From Sterolibacterium denitrificans (lineage in GTDB: Bacteria > Pseudomonadota > Gammaproteobacteria > Burkholderiales > Rhodocyclaceae): 64,000 nt of DNA. How positions within the stretch are numbered: the stretch's first letter is position 1; each line of letters opens with the position of its first letter. The position numbers and the translations under genes were made by a program. The stretch lies in NCBI RefSeq assembly GCF_900174485.1, contig NZ_LT837803.1:2371305-2435304 (forward strand), read 5' to 3'. A model generated the notes under the pieces. The model saw only the letters and a list, made by a program, of their open reading frames with translations, made no database searches and was not told where the DNA came from. Shown here in pieces: positions 36,001 through 45,168 of this stretch.

Positions 36001-36211
36001 GCGCATCCTCGATCTTGCGCGCCACTTCGGTTTCCATCTGCGAAGCCGCGGCGCCGGGCAAAGTGGCCGTGACCAGCACCGTCGGCAGCTCGACATCGGG
36101 AAACTGCTGGATTTCCATGGCGCGGAAGGAAAAAATCCCCGCCAGGGTGAGCATGGCAAACAGCAGGATGGCCGGTATCGGGTTGCGGATCGACCAGGAA
36201 GAAACGTTCAT
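33071..36211 (-). CDS. RND-family multidrug efflux transporter (HAE1 type)
   Basis: This 1046-residue inner-membrane proton-driven pump has the N-terminal SIRNPIPAILLFAMLTLAGI helix and the two large periplasmic loops of this family. In TM4 is the proton-relay Asp pair (VIGVLVDDAIVEIEN), and GIATKNSILLVDYA lies in the second half. Length and topology fit AcrB/MexB relatives of the HAE1 class; sequence details recall the BepE/MdtB-like branch. Its start overlaps the stop of the upstream fusion-protein gene by 4 bp (ATGA). No outer membrane factor gene is adjacent, so a TolC-like channel must come from elsewhere. Substrates are unknown. Confidence 0.93.
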   Translation of the reverse strand: MNVSSWSIRNPIPAILLFAMLTLAGIFSFRAMEIQQFPDVELPTVLVTATLPGAAASQMETEVARKIEDALAGLRGLKHLYTHVQDDTAVITAEFRLEKPPQEAVDDVRAAVGRIRADLPGDLRDPVIEKLDLAGSPILTYTIAAPGMDDEELSWFVDHVVAKSLLSVRGVGAVSRVGGVTREVRVELDPTRMLALNVTAAEISRQLRRVQQEASGGQADVGGIEQTVRTVATVASAEELAALDIPLMDGRRVRLSQVAQVSDTVAERRSGALLNGQPVVGFEITRSRGIGAVTVARHVEAKLEQLKAEHPQIKITEAFNFVDPVVDNYHGSMKLLIEGAILAVIVVGLFLRDARATFISATALPLSIIPTFAIIHQFDFPISIVSMLAMSLVIGVLVDDAIVEIENIMRHLAQGKTPWQAAMEAADEIGLAVIATTFTLVAVFLPTAFMGGLPGKFFVQFGWTAAIAVFMSLVVARMLTPMMAAHMMKPLTKVHPEPRWLKIYQTWVEACLRHRVITLAVTLAFFYGSFALVPLLPSGFIPPDDYSQTQVHLSLPPGSSYEQTFAVAEQARRIIERNPHTKMVYTAIGGGKSGSDAFIPGGPAEVRKATLTLNLTPREERGGVSKQSIEADLRQALTQIPGAQIKIGLGSSTEKYTLVLASEDGDLLGKTARQVESELRGIPGVGNIFSSASLVRPELVIKPDFARMADLGVTAADIADTLRIATAGDYEQGLAKLNLSQRQVPIVVKLPADMRADLDYIERLRLPGRQGPVMLRSVADVSIGGGPAEIDRYDRLRNINFEVELNGLPLGNAEKAVLALPSVKNLPNGVMRTTVGEAESMAELYEGFTIAMTAGILCIYVVLVLLFRDFIQPVTILIALILSIPGAFIALFVTNKAISMPSMIGMIMLMGIATKNSILLVDYAIMARRDHGMERRAALLDACRKRARPIVMTTIAMGAGMLPIALGIGTDPSFRSPMAIVVIGGLISSTFLSLLVIPVAYSYVEEFIDWARKFLPHKPAASPEMAGKADTPMVESSKEREHGYQN

Positions 36212-37410
36212 GGCTGCGCATCCCTATCCGTATCCGGACCCGACGATTTCCGCGGCGCTGCCGTAGCGGCGGCAACGGCAACGACATCGCCATCGGCCAG
36301 AAAACCCGCGCCGCTGTCGACGACCCGGGCCTCGGCCGGCAGGCCTTCCAGAATCTCGACGCGATCCTTGAGACGCCGCCCGGTCTTGACGCGGGTCAGG
36401 CTGACCCGCGCCGGCTCGCCGCCGACCACGAACACGTGGGCATGGCCTTCGCGCAACAGCACGCTGGCAGCGGGCACGCTGAGCGCCGGCGCGCGTCCCA
36501 ACTCGATCTGGCCGTGGGCATACATACCGGCACGCAGGCTCGCCGCCTGATTCGCCGGCAGATCGACATAGACGATGCCATTGCGGGTACGCGGATCCAC
36601 GCTGGGCGCGATGCTGCGCACCTTGCCGCGCACGCTCTGGCCGGCGCCTTCCGGCCCTTCCACCTCGGCCGCCTGCCCGACCTGGACGCGATGCAGCAAC
36701 TGGGCCGGCACTTCCGCCTGCCATTCGATACGGCCGCCGCGAATCAGGCGAAACAGCTCCTGCCCAGGCTGCGTCAGCGAGCCGACGGTGGCATTGCGCG
36801 CCGAAATCACGCCGTCGTCCGTAGCGCGGATCTGCGTGCGCGCCAACCGCCATTCGGCCGCTTCCAGACGCGCCCTGGCGCCCGAGACCCGCGCCAGGGA
36901 AGCCCGCTCGCCGGTGACGAACTGGGTGCTCGTCTGCGGGCTGTAGAAGCCTTGCTCGCGCAAGGTCTGGGCGCGCTGGGCATTGGCCTTGGCCTCGTCC
37001 GCATAGGCATCCAGCTCATGCACCATGGCTTGCGCGTCTTCGTAATCGGCGCGCACCGCCACGTCGTCCAGACTGGCCAGCAACTGGCCTTGCCTGACCC
37101 GATCCCCCACCTGGACATGCACCGCGGTAATGCGGAACTGGCCCAGCTCGGTGCCGATCACCGCCTCCTGCCAGGCGGTGACGTTGCCGTCGAGAGCCAG
37201 TTGCTGCGGCCAATCTTCCTGCTGCGGCACGGCAACGGTCACCGTCAGGGCGGGACGCGCGGCCGTCGTCGCGGCGGCCGGCGTCTGGGCGTCGGCAACC
37301 TCGCCGCTGCTGCAGGCCGCCAGCAGGCAGACTGCCGACAGGCCAACGAAACCGGCAATGATGCGCCGCCTCGCACACATCGCATGTGCGCCGAACAAAA
37401 CAAAATTCAT
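36208..37410 (-). CDS. RND efflux periplasmic adaptor (membrane fusion protein)
   Basis: This 400-residue MFP partners the downstream RND pump. A lipoprotein signal ends in LLAAC (Cys33). The biotinyl-lipoyl half-motifs GTELGQFRITAVHVQVGDRV and ARNATVGSLTQPGQELFRLI flank an alpha-helical hairpin (~105-175), followed by beta-barrel and membrane-proximal domains. The ATG at 37410 follows GAGGG; an internal Met11 lacks a ribosome site. The C-terminus overlaps the pump start by 4 bp, showing translational coupling. Confidence 0.92.
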   Translation of the reverse strand: MNFVLFGAHAMCARRRIIAGFVGLSAVCLLAACSSGEVADAQTPAAATTAARPALTVTVAVPQQEDWPQQLALDGNVTAWQEAVIGTELGQFRITAVHVQVGDRVRQGQLLASLDDVAVRADYEDAQAMVHELDAYADEAKANAQRAQTLREQGFYSPQTSTQFVTGERASLARVSGARARLEAAEWRLARTQIRATDDGVISARNATVGSLTQPGQELFRLIRGGRIEWQAEVPAQLLHRVQVGQAAEVEGPEGAGQSVRGKVRSIAPSVDPRTRNGIVYVDLPANQAASLRAGMYAHGQIELGRAPALSVPAASVLLREGHAHVFVVGGEPARVSLTRVKTGRRLKDRVEILEGLPAEARVVDSGAGFLADGDVVAVAAATAAPRKSSGPDTDRDAQP

Positions 37411-37502
37411 TTGGAACGCCCTCGATCAAAGAGGAAAAACAGAAAACAGGGCATACCGGCGCTATCGCCAATGACCGCGCCGACTCGATACTTCTTACCC
37501 CT

Positions 37503-38726
37503 CTAGCGCTCTCCCCCTTCGCGCACCACGCAGCGGATACCGCCGGGCGCTTCGATCAGCGTCGCGCAGAGGTTGCAGTGGTTGCAGCCATTGACGTAGG
37601 CCGCATCCGCCTGCGCGTGCTTGACGAAATCCGGGTCGAACAGCAGCGTCCGGCCGAGCTGGATGAAATCGAAGCCCTCGCCCATCACTTTGGCGATGCT
37701 CTCGTTGCTCGACACGCCGCCGATGTAGCAGACGCTGCCGCGCTTGACCTTGTCGCGGATGCGTCGCGCATTCTCGATCAGATAGGTTTCGCGGTAGGGG
37801 TAGTAGCGGAACAGGCGCGGCCCGACCGCGCGCAGACCGATCTGCATGAGCAGATTCTTCTCCTGCCGCAGCATGCCGGGCAGGATGCTGTCGCCATGGA
37901 ACAGCAGCATCGGGTTCATCGAGCTGGTGCCGTCGCTGGGAATCACGCAATCGAGCCCGGCCTGATCGAACATCTCGGCGATCAGCGGCGACTCCTCGTA
38001 GCTGACGCCGCCGCGCACGCCGTCGGACATGCTGATCTTGCCGAGCAATGGAAACCCATCGCCCACGGCCTGGCGCACGGCCGCCAGCACTTCCAGCGGA
38101 AAACGCATGCGATTCACCAGGCTGCCGCCATACTCGTCGCCGCGCTTGTTGGTGATGGGCGAGATGAATTGCGACAGGCCGTAGCCGTGGCCGAAATGGA
38201 TTTCGATGGCATCGAAACCGACGGACTTCATGAAGGCTGCCGCCCGGCCCATGGTCGCCACGCGCTCGCGGATCTGCGCCTTGCTCAGTGCCAGGGAGAA
38301 GAACATGCCCTGCGCCATACCCAAGCGATTCAAACCGAAAGACGGGCCGCGCGGCATCCAGGTGCTGAGCTGCTTGTTCTTCGAGAAGCCGCCGGCATGC
38401 GACAACTGGCCGGACACGCAGGCGCCGGTGGTCTTGATGGTCTGGATAAGCGCGGTGAGCGGCTCGCGCACGTAGTCATCCATGTAAATCATGTTTTCGT
38501 TCAAGCGGCCATCGTTCTCGGCCGCGCAATACGCCAGCGTCGTCATCGCCGTGCCGCCCTCGCCGATACGGCGATGCAGTTCGGTGTATTCCGCCGTCGG
38601 CAAGCCGCCCGGCGTCTTGCCTTCAAAAGTGCCGGCCTTGATGATGCGGTTGCGCAACGTCAGGCCGTTGAGGCGGGCGGTAGAGAAACACTTGTCGAGG
38701 GCGGCGCGATCGTTCGGGGTCGTCAT
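37503..38726 (-). CDS. Old-yellow-enzyme family NADH:flavin oxidoreductase with C-terminal Cys motif
   Basis: This 407-residue FMN TIM-barrel reductase has the family motif HFGHGYGLSQFISPITNKRG, EYGGSLVNRMRFPLEV, and the phosphate-binding YIGGVSSNES...FIQLGRTLL. The C-terminus carries GCNHCNLCATLIEAPGGIRC, a cluster of four cysteines like the 4Fe-4S site of 2,4-dienoyl-CoA reductase, but the FAD/NADPH domain that follows in that family is absent (the protein ends soon after). An enone or dienoyl-CoA reductase role is likely; a steroid ring reductase is plausible in this genome but unproven. It lies 92 bp upstream of the efflux pair on the same strand. Confidence 0.85.
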   Translation of the reverse strand: MTTPNDRAALDKCFSTARLNGLTLRNRIIKAGTFEGKTPGGLPTAEYTELHRRIGEGGTAMTTLAYCAAENDGRLNENMIYMDDYVREPLTALIQTIKTTGACVSGQLSHAGGFSKNKQLSTWMPRGPSFGLNRLGMAQGMFFSLALSKAQIRERVATMGRAAAFMKSVGFDAIEIHFGHGYGLSQFISPITNKRGDEYGGSLVNRMRFPLEVLAAVRQAVGDGFPLLGKISMSDGVRGGVSYEESPLIAEMFDQAGLDCVIPSDGTSSMNPMLLFHGDSILPGMLRQEKNLLMQIGLRAVGPRLFRYYPYRETYLIENARRIRDKVKRGSVCYIGGVSSNESIAKVMGEGFDFIQLGRTLLFDPDFVKHAQADAAYVNGCNHCNLCATLIEAPGGIRCVVREGGER

Positions 38727-38761
38727 GAGGCGGCTCCATTAAACTTAAGCGATAGAGAGCA

Positions 38762-38784
38762 AACCGGCGGATTTTATGCCGGTT
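38762..38784. terminator. Weak hairpin between cytochrome c and OYE genes
   Basis: AACCGGC (38762-38768) pairs with GCCGGTT (38778-38784) around a 9-nt loop in the 117-bp gap. On the minus strand the stem is followed by a short TTTGCTCTCT run. Possible partial terminator of the cytochrome gene. Confidence 0.3.
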
Positions 38785-38843
38785 CTGCCCGCTTGCGCGG
38801 CCTCATTCCCCAATACGGCCAAAATCCTCCGGCCGGCGCACGC

Positions 38844-39479
38844 TCACTGCAAGCTGCCGATGTAGATCGACAGGGCATTCACTTCCATCTCGGTCAGCTT
38901 CGCCGCGATCGAGTGCATGATGGCGTTGTCGTTGTTGCGCTGGCGTTCGTTGAAGTCCTTCAACTGCGTCTCGATGTAGGCCGGATGCTGGCCCGCCAGG
39001 CGCGGCAATTCGGCCGTGCCATGGCCATCGGCGCCGTGGCAACTGGTGCAGGCCGGCACGCCGGACCAGCGGTTGCCCTTGGTGAACAGGTAGCGGCCGA
39101 CGGCTGCCAGCTCCTGGTCGCCGCGCTGGCGCGCCGCTGCCGGCTTGCTGCTGAAGAAGGCGGCGAGCGCCGTGATTTCCTCATCGCGCAGATCTCGCGC
39201 CATGTCGCTCATGGTGTCGCTCTTGCGCCGGCCATCGCGGAAATCGCGCAACTGCTTGGCCAGATATTCCGGATGCTGGGCAGCCAGGCGCGGATAGATC
39301 GCACTGGCGCTTTCGCCGTTGGCGCCGTGACAGAGCGCGCAGCGTCCGCCGACGATTTCCGCGACGCTGCGCAGGGGTGGTTCGGCCGCGGCTGTGGCTG
39401 TATCGGCCGCGATCGCCGCCGGCGCGGCCAGCCACAGCAAGGCGCTCGTCAGCAGCAGGCGGAGAAGATAAGGGTTCAT
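38844..39479 (-). CDS. Diheme cytochrome c, c4-like
   Basis: This 211-residue periplasmic cytochrome has two class I domains. A Sec signal (LLLTSALLWLAAPAAIA) is followed by heme motifs CALCH and CTSCH. Each domain has the c4-type PRLAAQHPEYLAKQLRDFRD / PRLAGQHPAYIETQLKDFNE segment and a Met axial-ligand candidate (SDTMSDMAR, NAIMHSIA). The start is the ATG at 39479, preceded by GAGGATTGCC; an ATG five codons upstream has no ribosome site. It is 89 bp downstream of pntB. Expected to carry electrons in the periplasm; it could serve the molybdoenzymes, but that is inference. Confidence 0.92.
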   Translation of the reverse strand: MNPYLLRLLLTSALLWLAAPAAIAADTATAAAEPPLRSVAEIVGGRCALCHGANGESASAIYPRLAAQHPEYLAKQLRDFRDGRRKSDTMSDMARDLRDEEITALAAFFSSKPAAARQRGDQELAAVGRYLFTKGNRWSGVPACTSCHGADGHGTAELPRLAGQHPAYIETQLKDFNERQRNNDNAIMHSIAAKLTEMEVNALSIYIGSLQ

Positions 39480-39568
39480 GGCAATCCTCGACATTTTTGA
39501 TGGGCTGGAGCGACGACGCCCGCGGCGGCAGGCAGCGGGCGTCGTCGGCAGAAGCGGGGCAAACGGGA

Positions 39569-40984
39569 TCAGGACTTGAGCGCGACCAGCACCTCATCCA
39601 GCATCTTCTTCGCATCGCCAAACAACATGCGGTTGTTTTCCTTGTAGAAGAGCGGATTGTCCACCCCAGCATAGCCCGAGGCCATGCTGCGCTTCATGAC
39701 GATGGAGGTTTTGGCATGCCAGACTTCCAGCACCGGCATACCGGCGATGGGGCTGGCCGGATCTTCCTGCGCCGCCGGATTCACGATGTCGTTGGCGCCG
39801 ATCACCATCGCCACGTCGGTATCCGGGAAGTCCTCGTTGATTTCTTCCATTTCCAGCACGATGTCGTAGGGCACCTTGGCTTCGGCCAGCAGCACGTTCA
39901 TGTGGCCCGGCATGCGGCCAGCCACCGGATGGATGCCGAAGCGCACCTTCACGCCCTGTTCGCGCAGGTGTTTGGTGATTTCGAACACCGTGTGCTGGGC
40001 CTGGGCCACCGCCATGCCGTAACCCGGCACGATGATGACGCTCTTGGCTTCGCGCAACAGTTCCGCGGTTTCCACGGCGGAAACCGGCACCACCTCACCG
40101 GCCGGCTCGGCCGCGCCGCCGCTGGCCGCCGCCGGCGCGCCACTGCCGCTGCCGAAACCGCCTGCAATCACGCTGATGAAGTTGCGGTTCATGGCGTTGC
40201 ACATGATGTAGGAGAGGATCGCGCCGCTGGAACCGACCAGCGCGCCGACGACGATCAAGAGGTCGTTGGAGAGCATGAAACCGGTCGCCGCCGCCGCCCA
40301 GCCGGAGTAGCTGTTGAGCATCGACACCACCACCGGCATGTCGGCGCCGCCGATGGCCATCACCATGTGGATGCCGAACAGCAGCGCCAGCACGGTCATG
40401 ATGATGAGCGGCGTCATGCCGGACTGGATGTCGGGGGCGTTGATGAATTCGCGACCGAACCAGATGACCACCAGCAGGATGCTCAGATTCAGCCAGTGGC
40501 GCGCCGGCAGCATCAGCGGCTTGCCGCCGATCTTGCCGGAAAGCTTGCCGAAGGCAATCAGCGAACCCGAGAAGGTCACCGCGCCGATCAGGATGCCGAC
40601 ATAGACTTCGACCTCGTGGATGGTCTTTTCGACGCCCGCGAGCACGGTCGAGGTATCGATGTAGCTGGCAAAGCCGACCAGCACGGCGGCCAGACCGACC
40701 AGGCTGTGCATCAGGGCGACGAGCTCGGGCATCTGGGTCATCTTGACGACGCGCGCGGCGTAGAAGCCGATCGCCGCGCCGGCCACCATGGCGCCGACGA
40801 TCCAGGGAATGCCGGCTTCGGTGACGCGCGGGCCAAACACCGTGGCGAGCACGGCGATGGCCATGCCGATGATGCCGTAGAGATTGCCGCGGCGCGAAGT
40901 CTCGGGGTTCGACAGGCCGCCCAGACTGAGGATGAAGAGGATGATGGCTCCGATGTAGGAGACCGTTACTAGACTTGCAGGCAT
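39569..40984 (-). CDS. pntB: NAD(P) transhydrogenase subunit beta
   Basis: This 471-residue membrane subunit of the proton-translocating transhydrogenase makes NADPH from NADH with proton motive force. Several helices occupy the first ~270 residues ([20 protein letters not shown] onward). The C-terminal NADP-binding domain dIII contains [53 protein letters not shown] and the final [13 protein letters not shown]. The start is the ATG at 40984 after GGGAGACAGATCA. It lies 16 bp after pntA. NADPH from this enzyme would feed PhaB and flavoenzymes. Confidence 0.95.
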   Translation of the reverse strand: MPASLVTVSYIGAIILFILSLGGLSNPETSRRGNLYGIIGMAIAVLATVFGPRVTEAGIPWIVGAMVAGAAIGFYAARVVKMTQMPELVALMHSLVGLAAVLVGFASYIDTSTVLAGVEKTIHEVEVYVGILIGAVTFSGSLIAFGKLSGKIGGKPLMLPARHWLNLSILLVVIWFGREFINAPDIQSGMTPLIIMTVLALLFGIHMVMAIGGADMPVVVSMLNSYSGWAAAATGFMLSNDLLIVVGALVGSSGAILSYIMCNAMNRNFISVIAGGFGSGSGAPAAASGGAAEPAGEVVPVSAVETAELLREAKSVIIVPGYGMAVAQAQHTVFEITKHLREQGVKVRFGIHPVAGRMPGHMNVLLAEAKVPYDIVLEMEEINEDFPDTDVAMVIGANDIVNPAAQEDPASPIAGMPVLEVWHAKTSIVMKRSMASGYAGVDNPLFYKENNRMLFGDAKKMLDEVLVALKS

Positions 40985-41000
40985 TGATCTGTCTCCCGGT

Positions 41001-42587
41001 TTATTTGCGGAACATCGCCAGCATGCGATGGGTCACGGCGAAGCCGCCGAACATGTTCACCGCCGTGAGCGTGATGCCGGCCATGGCCAGCCAGCGGATC
41101 ACTTCATCCGGCCGCTCGCCGCCGAAATCGAGCAGCGGCGGCGCGATCTGGATCAGCGCGCCGATGGCGATGATGCTGGAAATCGCATTGGTCACGCTCA
41201 TCAGCGGCGTGTGCAGGGCCGGCGTGACGTTCCACACCACCATGTAGCCGACGAAGCAGGCCAGCACGAACACCGTGAAGTGGCCGAGGAAGGCTTCCGG
41301 CGCGTTGGCGCCGATGAACCAGAACAGGGCCGCCGCGACGCCGAAGACGATGGCCAGCTTGCTGCCGGCCATCGGCGCGCTCGCCGCGCCATGGCCGCCG
41401 GATTTCTTCTCCGGCATCGTCACCGCCGGCTTGACCGCGGGCGCGGGCGGCAGCTTGGGCGGCGGCGCCGGCCAGGTGACCTCGCCGTCCTTGATCACCG
41501 TCAGACCACGGATGGCGTCATCCTCGAAATTGACATTGACCTGGCCATCCTTGGTCTTGCACAGCTCTTCCATCAGGCGGAACAGGTTGGAGGCGTACAG
41601 CGTCGAGGACTGCTTGGCCAGGCGCGAATTCAGGTCGGTATAGCCGACGATGGTCACGCCATGGCGCACCACCGCCTCGCCCGGCACGGTCAGCTCGCAG
41701 TTGCCGCCGCGCTCGGCGGCCATGTCGACGATCACGCTGCCCGGCTTCATCGACTGCACCATTTCGGCCGTGATCAGGCGCGGCGCCGGTTTGCCGGGAA
41801 TCAGCGCGGTGGTGATGATGATGTCGACTTCCCGCGCCTGCTGCGCGTACATCGCGCGCTGCGCGGCCTGGAAACCCTCGGACATCACCTTGGCGTAGCC
41901 GCCGCCGCCCGAGCCTTCCTCCTCGTAATCGACCTTGACGAATTCGCCGCCCAGGGAAACCACCTGATCGGCCACCTCGGCGCGGGTATCGTTGGCGCGC
42001 ACGATCGCGCCCAGCCCGGCCGCCGTGCCGATCGCCGACAGGCCGGCCACCCCGGCGCCGGCGATGAAGACCTTGGCCGGCGGCACCTTGCCGGCGGCCG
42101 TCACCTGGCCGTTGAAGAAGCGGCCGAAGGCATTCGCCGCCTCGATCACCGCACGATAGCCGGCGACGCCGGCCTGCGAGGTCAGGGCATCCATCTTCTG
42201 CGCCCGCGAAAGCTGGCGCGGCAGCGCGTCGATCGCCAGCACGGTGGCCTTCTTCGCTTTCAATTGCTCCATGAGTTCGGGATTCTGCGCCGGCCAGATA
42301 TAGCCGATCAGCATGCCGCCCTCGCGCAACAGGCCGACTTCCTCGGCCGTCGGCACGCTCACCTTGAAGATGATGTCGCAGCCCGCCCACAGCGCGGCGG
42401 CACTGTCAATGATTTCGGCACCGGCCGCGCGATAGGCTGCGTCGTCACAGTTCGCCGCAGCCCCCGCGCCGCTTTCGACAGCGACGGCAAAGCCCAGCTT
42501 GATGAGTTTTTCGACCACTTCGGGCACGGTCGCGACGCGCTTCTCGCCCGGGAGTATCTCTCGTGGTACACCGATCTTGAGTGCCAT
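41001..42587 (-). CDS. pntA: NAD(P) transhydrogenase subunit alpha
   Basis: This 528-residue fused alpha subunit comprises the NAD-binding domain dI ([52 protein letters not shown]), a Pro/Ala-rich linker (~370-405), and four membrane helices at the C-terminus ([20 protein letters not shown] to [15 protein letters not shown]). This is the E. coli PntA arrangement rather than the split form. The ATG at 42587 was chosen because AAGGGG lies 6 nt upstream; an ATG two codons earlier abuts the ribosome site. A TAGAAT on the minus strand (42695-42700) is a weak promoter candidate in the 177-bp gap. Confidence 0.94.
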   Translation of the reverse strand: MALKIGVPREILPGEKRVATVPEVVEKLIKLGFAVAVESGAGAAANCDDAAYRAAGAEIIDSAAALWAGCDIIFKVSVPTAEEVGLLREGGMLIGYIWPAQNPELMEQLKAKKATVLAIDALPRQLSRAQKMDALTSQAGVAGYRAVIEAANAFGRFFNGQVTAAGKVPPAKVFIAGAGVAGLSAIGTAAGLGAIVRANDTRAEVADQVVSLGGEFVKVDYEEEGSGGGGYAKVMSEGFQAAQRAMYAQQAREVDIIITTALIPGKPAPRLITAEMVQSMKPGSVIVDMAAERGGNCELTVPGEAVVRHGVTIVGYTDLNSRLAKQSSTLYASNLFRLMEELCKTKDGQVNVNFEDDAIRGLTVIKDGEVTWPAPPPKLPPAPAVKPAVTMPEKKSGGHGAASAPMAGSKLAIVFGVAAALFWFIGANAPEAFLGHFTVFVLACFVGYMVVWNVTPALHTPLMSVTNAISSIIAIGALIQIAPPLLDFGGERPDEVIRWLAMAGITLTAVNMFGGFAVTHRMLAMFRK

Positions 42588-42764
42588 CCCCATTCCCCTT
42601 GAATACGATTGCTATGGTTGCTACTACACGCTACCTACTACACATGTGGTTGCCGTGAATTGATTTAGGTCTAAACAAATTGCGCAAAGGGCGGATTCTA
42701 ACGCTCCGGCACAACTTTTGGTGCACCGCACACTCGTGCGCCGGCGCATGCGGATACGGCAAGT

Positions 42765-43793
42765 TCAGCGGCTCAGCCAGTACCAGAGCGCAACGGCGGC
42801 GGCAAGCGCGACGGCGCCGGCCATGACCAGGAGCATCGGCGAGGGCTTCGACGCCGCCCCGGCGCCCGCCGCAGCGGCATCGGTCGCGCTGCCGGCAGCC
42901 GCCTGTGCCCAGCTCACCTTGCCGCCCAGGGCGTCGCACAGCACATAGCATTTGCCGCCATTGGCCTCACAGCCGCCCAGATAGGCCGGATACAGCCAGG
43001 CCGCGACCGCGCCGTGGCTGCGCACCGTCTCGGCATCGAAAAGAAAATCATCGATCCGCGCATAACGATCCAGCGGCGCCTTGGCCTGCGCTTCGATGGT
43101 GGCGGCGAGCCGGTTCTTGAAAGCGTCCAGCGCATCCGATGAATACACGCTGGCCGGGCGCAGGCAGCGCAGACGCATCCGCTCCTCGTCGGGCAACAGC
43201 AGCGGATTGTCGTCGTGCGTCACCTCCAGCGTCAGCCCCACGCCGCACTCGTGGTTGTCGAGAGACTCGATCAGCGCCGCGCTGACGCTGCCGCTTTCCG
43301 GGTGCTTGTTCCGGCTGGTCTGCTTTTCCTTGCCGCTGCCCCAGCAGCGCTCGCAGTCGCGCTGATTGACGCCCATGCCCTGCTTGCCGCTGCCATGGCA
43401 TTCCGGACAGCCGATTTCCCAGGAGTTGATTTCGACCCCGCTGGCACTCCAGTTGGCGCTGATCTCGCCCTTGAGGAACCAGCGCGGCACGAAAACCGGA
43501 CGCAGGCTCGCGACCAGACTGTCGACCTTGACGCCGCGCGGCAATTCCGCCGCCAGCGGCGCCAGCGCAGCGGCCACGGCGCTGCGCGCCGCATCGGGCG
43601 CGAGACGATGCGGCGTATACATCACCGTCATCATCGGCGCCGGAAAATCGCTGACGGCCGCTTCCGGCAGGGGACTCGGAGTGCGCTGCATTTCCTGCTC
43701 GATCTCCCGCAACGCACTCAGCGCAGCGGCATCGGGAACCGGCGCATCCGGAAAAGGCGGCGGTGAGACGAATTCGAATTCTTCTGGCTGCAT
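42765..43793 (-). CDS. DnaJ-type zinc-finger protein with C-terminal membrane anchor
   Basis: This 342-residue protein of unknown function has a Pro-rich N-terminus. At 129-153 are two CxxCxGSG-like repeats (CPECHGSG with Cys129/132; CERCWGSG with Cys147/150), as in the zinc domain of DnaJ, but no J domain. A ~130-residue globular part follows, then an Ala-rich linker and one helix at the very end ([20 protein letters not shown]), which predicts a tail-anchored cytosolic protein. It is divergent from the rnf operon with a 203-bp shared gap. The zinc fingers may bind unfolded protein or iron-sulfur assembly partners; this is inference. Confidence 0.75.
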   Translation of the reverse strand: MQPEEFEFVSPPPFPDAPVPDAAALSALREIEQEMQRTPSPLPEAAVSDFPAPMMTVMYTPHRLAPDAARSAVAAALAPLAAELPRGVKVDSLVASLRPVFVPRWFLKGEISANWSASGVEINSWEIGCPECHGSGKQGMGVNQRDCERCWGSGKEKQTSRNKHPESGSVSAALIESLDNHECGVGLTLEVTHDDNPLLLPDEERMRLRCLRPASVYSSDALDAFKNRLAATIEAQAKAPLDRYARIDDFLFDAETVRSHGAVAAWLYPAYLGGCEANGGKCYVLCDALGGKVSWAQAAAGSATDAAAAGAGAASKPSPMLLVMAGAVALAAAVALWYWLSR

Positions 43794-43943
43794 CAGTTTC
43801 TGTAGGTACTGGCAATGAAAAGGAGCGGAACAGGAGCGTCAGGGATTCTATAGCGATTCTGCCCGCAGATGACCGTCTCCGCGCCGCCACCCTCTCTTGC
43901 GCTCCACCCGGCATGCGCCGGATAGTCCATACGGGTCAAAGGC

Positions 43944-43972
43944 TTGTCCGAAGACAGCGGGCGCGCGATAAT
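43944..43972 (+). promoter_or_regulatory. Sigma70-type promoter for the rnf operon
   Basis: TTGTCC (43944-43949) and GATAAT (43967-43972) are separated by 17 bp and lie 24 nt before the rnfA start. Matches to consensus are 4/6 and 5/6. Confidence 0.55.
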
Positions 43973-43996
43973 TCGCCACCTGCCCGCTTATCCATC

Positions 43997-44581
43997 ATGA
44001 CCGGTTACCTATTCATCCTGCTTGGCGCCGTTCTCGTCAATAACGTCGTCCTCGTGCGCATCCTCGGCCTCTGCCCCTTTCTCGGGGTGTCGAAGAAGCT
44101 GGAGACCGCGCTGGGCATGGGTGCCGCCACCACCTTCGTGCTGACCGTCGGCTGCGGCGCCAGTTTCATCATCGATCGCTGGCTGCTGGCGCCCTACGAT
44201 CTGCAGTATCTGCGCACGCTGTCCTTCATCATCACCATCGCCGCCATCGTCCAGCTCACCGAGCTGGTGATCCAGAAGACCAGCCCGCTGCTGCATCAGG
44301 TGCTGGGCATCTACCTGCCGCTGATCACCACCAACTGCGCCGTGCTGGGCGTGCCGCTGCTGAACATCGCCCTGAGCCACGACTTCCTCGAATCGCTGCT
44401 CTTCGGCTTCGGCAGCTCGCTGGGTTTCTCCATGGTACTGATCATGTTCGCCGGCATCCGCGAGCGCCTGGAGGCGGCGGACATCCCGCTGTATTTCCGC
44501 GGCAACCCGATTGCCCTGGTCACCACCGGCTTGATGAGCCTGGCCTTCATGGGCTTTGCCGGGCTCGACAAGTACCGCTGA
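43997..44581 (+). CDS. rnfA: Rnf complex subunit A
   Basis: This 194-residue integral membrane subunit belongs to the ion-translocating ferredoxin:NAD+ oxidoreductase. It has six helices with the conserved [21 protein letters not shown] and [10 protein letters not shown] segments that bind the intramembrane 2Fe-2S cluster between RnfA and RnfE. The ATG at 43997 begins [18 protein letters not shown]. It is the first gene of rnfABCDGE, and its stop overlaps the rnfB ATG by one base. Confidence 0.96.
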   Translation: MTGYLFILLGAVLVNNVVLVRILGLCPFLGVSKKLETALGMGAATTFVLTVGCGASFIIDRWLLAPYDLQYLRTLSFIITIAAIVQLTELVIQKTSPLLHQVLGIYLPLITTNCAVLGVPLLNIALSHDFLESLLFGFGSSLGFSMVLIMFAGIRERLEAADIPLYFRGNPIALVTTGLMSLAFMGFAGLDKYR

Positions 44582-45168
44582 TGCTTTCCGCCATACTCGT
44601 CATGGCGCTGGGCGCCGTCGTCCTGGGAGGCGTGCTCGGCTATGCCTCGATCAAGTTCAAGGTCGAGGGCGATCCACTGGTCGACAAGATCGACGCCATC
44701 CTGCCGCAAACCCAGTGCGGCCAATGCGGCTACCCCGGCTGCAAGCCGTATGCCCAGGCCATCGCCTCGGGCGAAGCCGACATCAACCAGTGCCCGCCGG
44801 GCGGCGAGGAAGGCATACGCAAGCTGGCCGATCTGCTGGGACGCGAATTCAAGCCGCTGTCCGCCGAGCACGGCGAGGAAAAACCGAAGAGCGTGGCCTA
44901 CATCGACGAAACCACCTGCATCGGCTGCACGCTGTGCCTGCAAGCCTGTCCGGTCGATGCCATCGTCGGCGCGGCCAAGCAGATGCATACCATCGTCGCC
45001 GAGCAATGCACCGGCTGCGAGCTGTGCATCCCGCCCTGCCCGGTCGATTGCATCAGCATGGTGCCGATTGCCGAGACGGTGGAGACCTGGAAATGGAAGT
45101 ATCCGCTGGTCGAAATCCATCCGGCAGACACCCGCCCCGCCGGCACTGCCAGCCAGAAAGTCGCCTGA
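44581..45168 (+). CDS. rnfB: Rnf complex subunit B (ferredoxin-like)
   Basis: This 195-residue electron-entry subunit has one N-terminal helix, then the 4Fe-4S domain [17 protein letters not shown], and two bacterial ferredoxin motifs [14 protein letters not shown] and [14 protein letters not shown]. The start overlaps rnfA and the stop overlaps rnfC (TGATG both times), so the three are translationally coupled. It exchanges electrons with ferredoxin. Confidence 0.96.
   Translation: MLSAILVMALGAVVLGGVLGYASIKFKVEGDPLVDKIDAILPQTQCGQCGYPGCKPYAQAIASGEADINQCPPGGEEGIRKLADLLGREFKPLSAEHGEEKPKSVAYIDETTCIGCTLCLQACPVDAIVGAAKQMHTIVAEQCTGCELCIPPCPVDCISMVPIAETVETWKWKYPLVEIHPADTRPAGTASQKVA

Noticed and set aside
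33071-37410. RND pump plus fusion protein as the exporter of the RTX protein
   Set aside because: RTX proteins use type I ABC exporters; these genes encode an RND drug-efflux pair on the opposite strand and no ABC ATPase is present.
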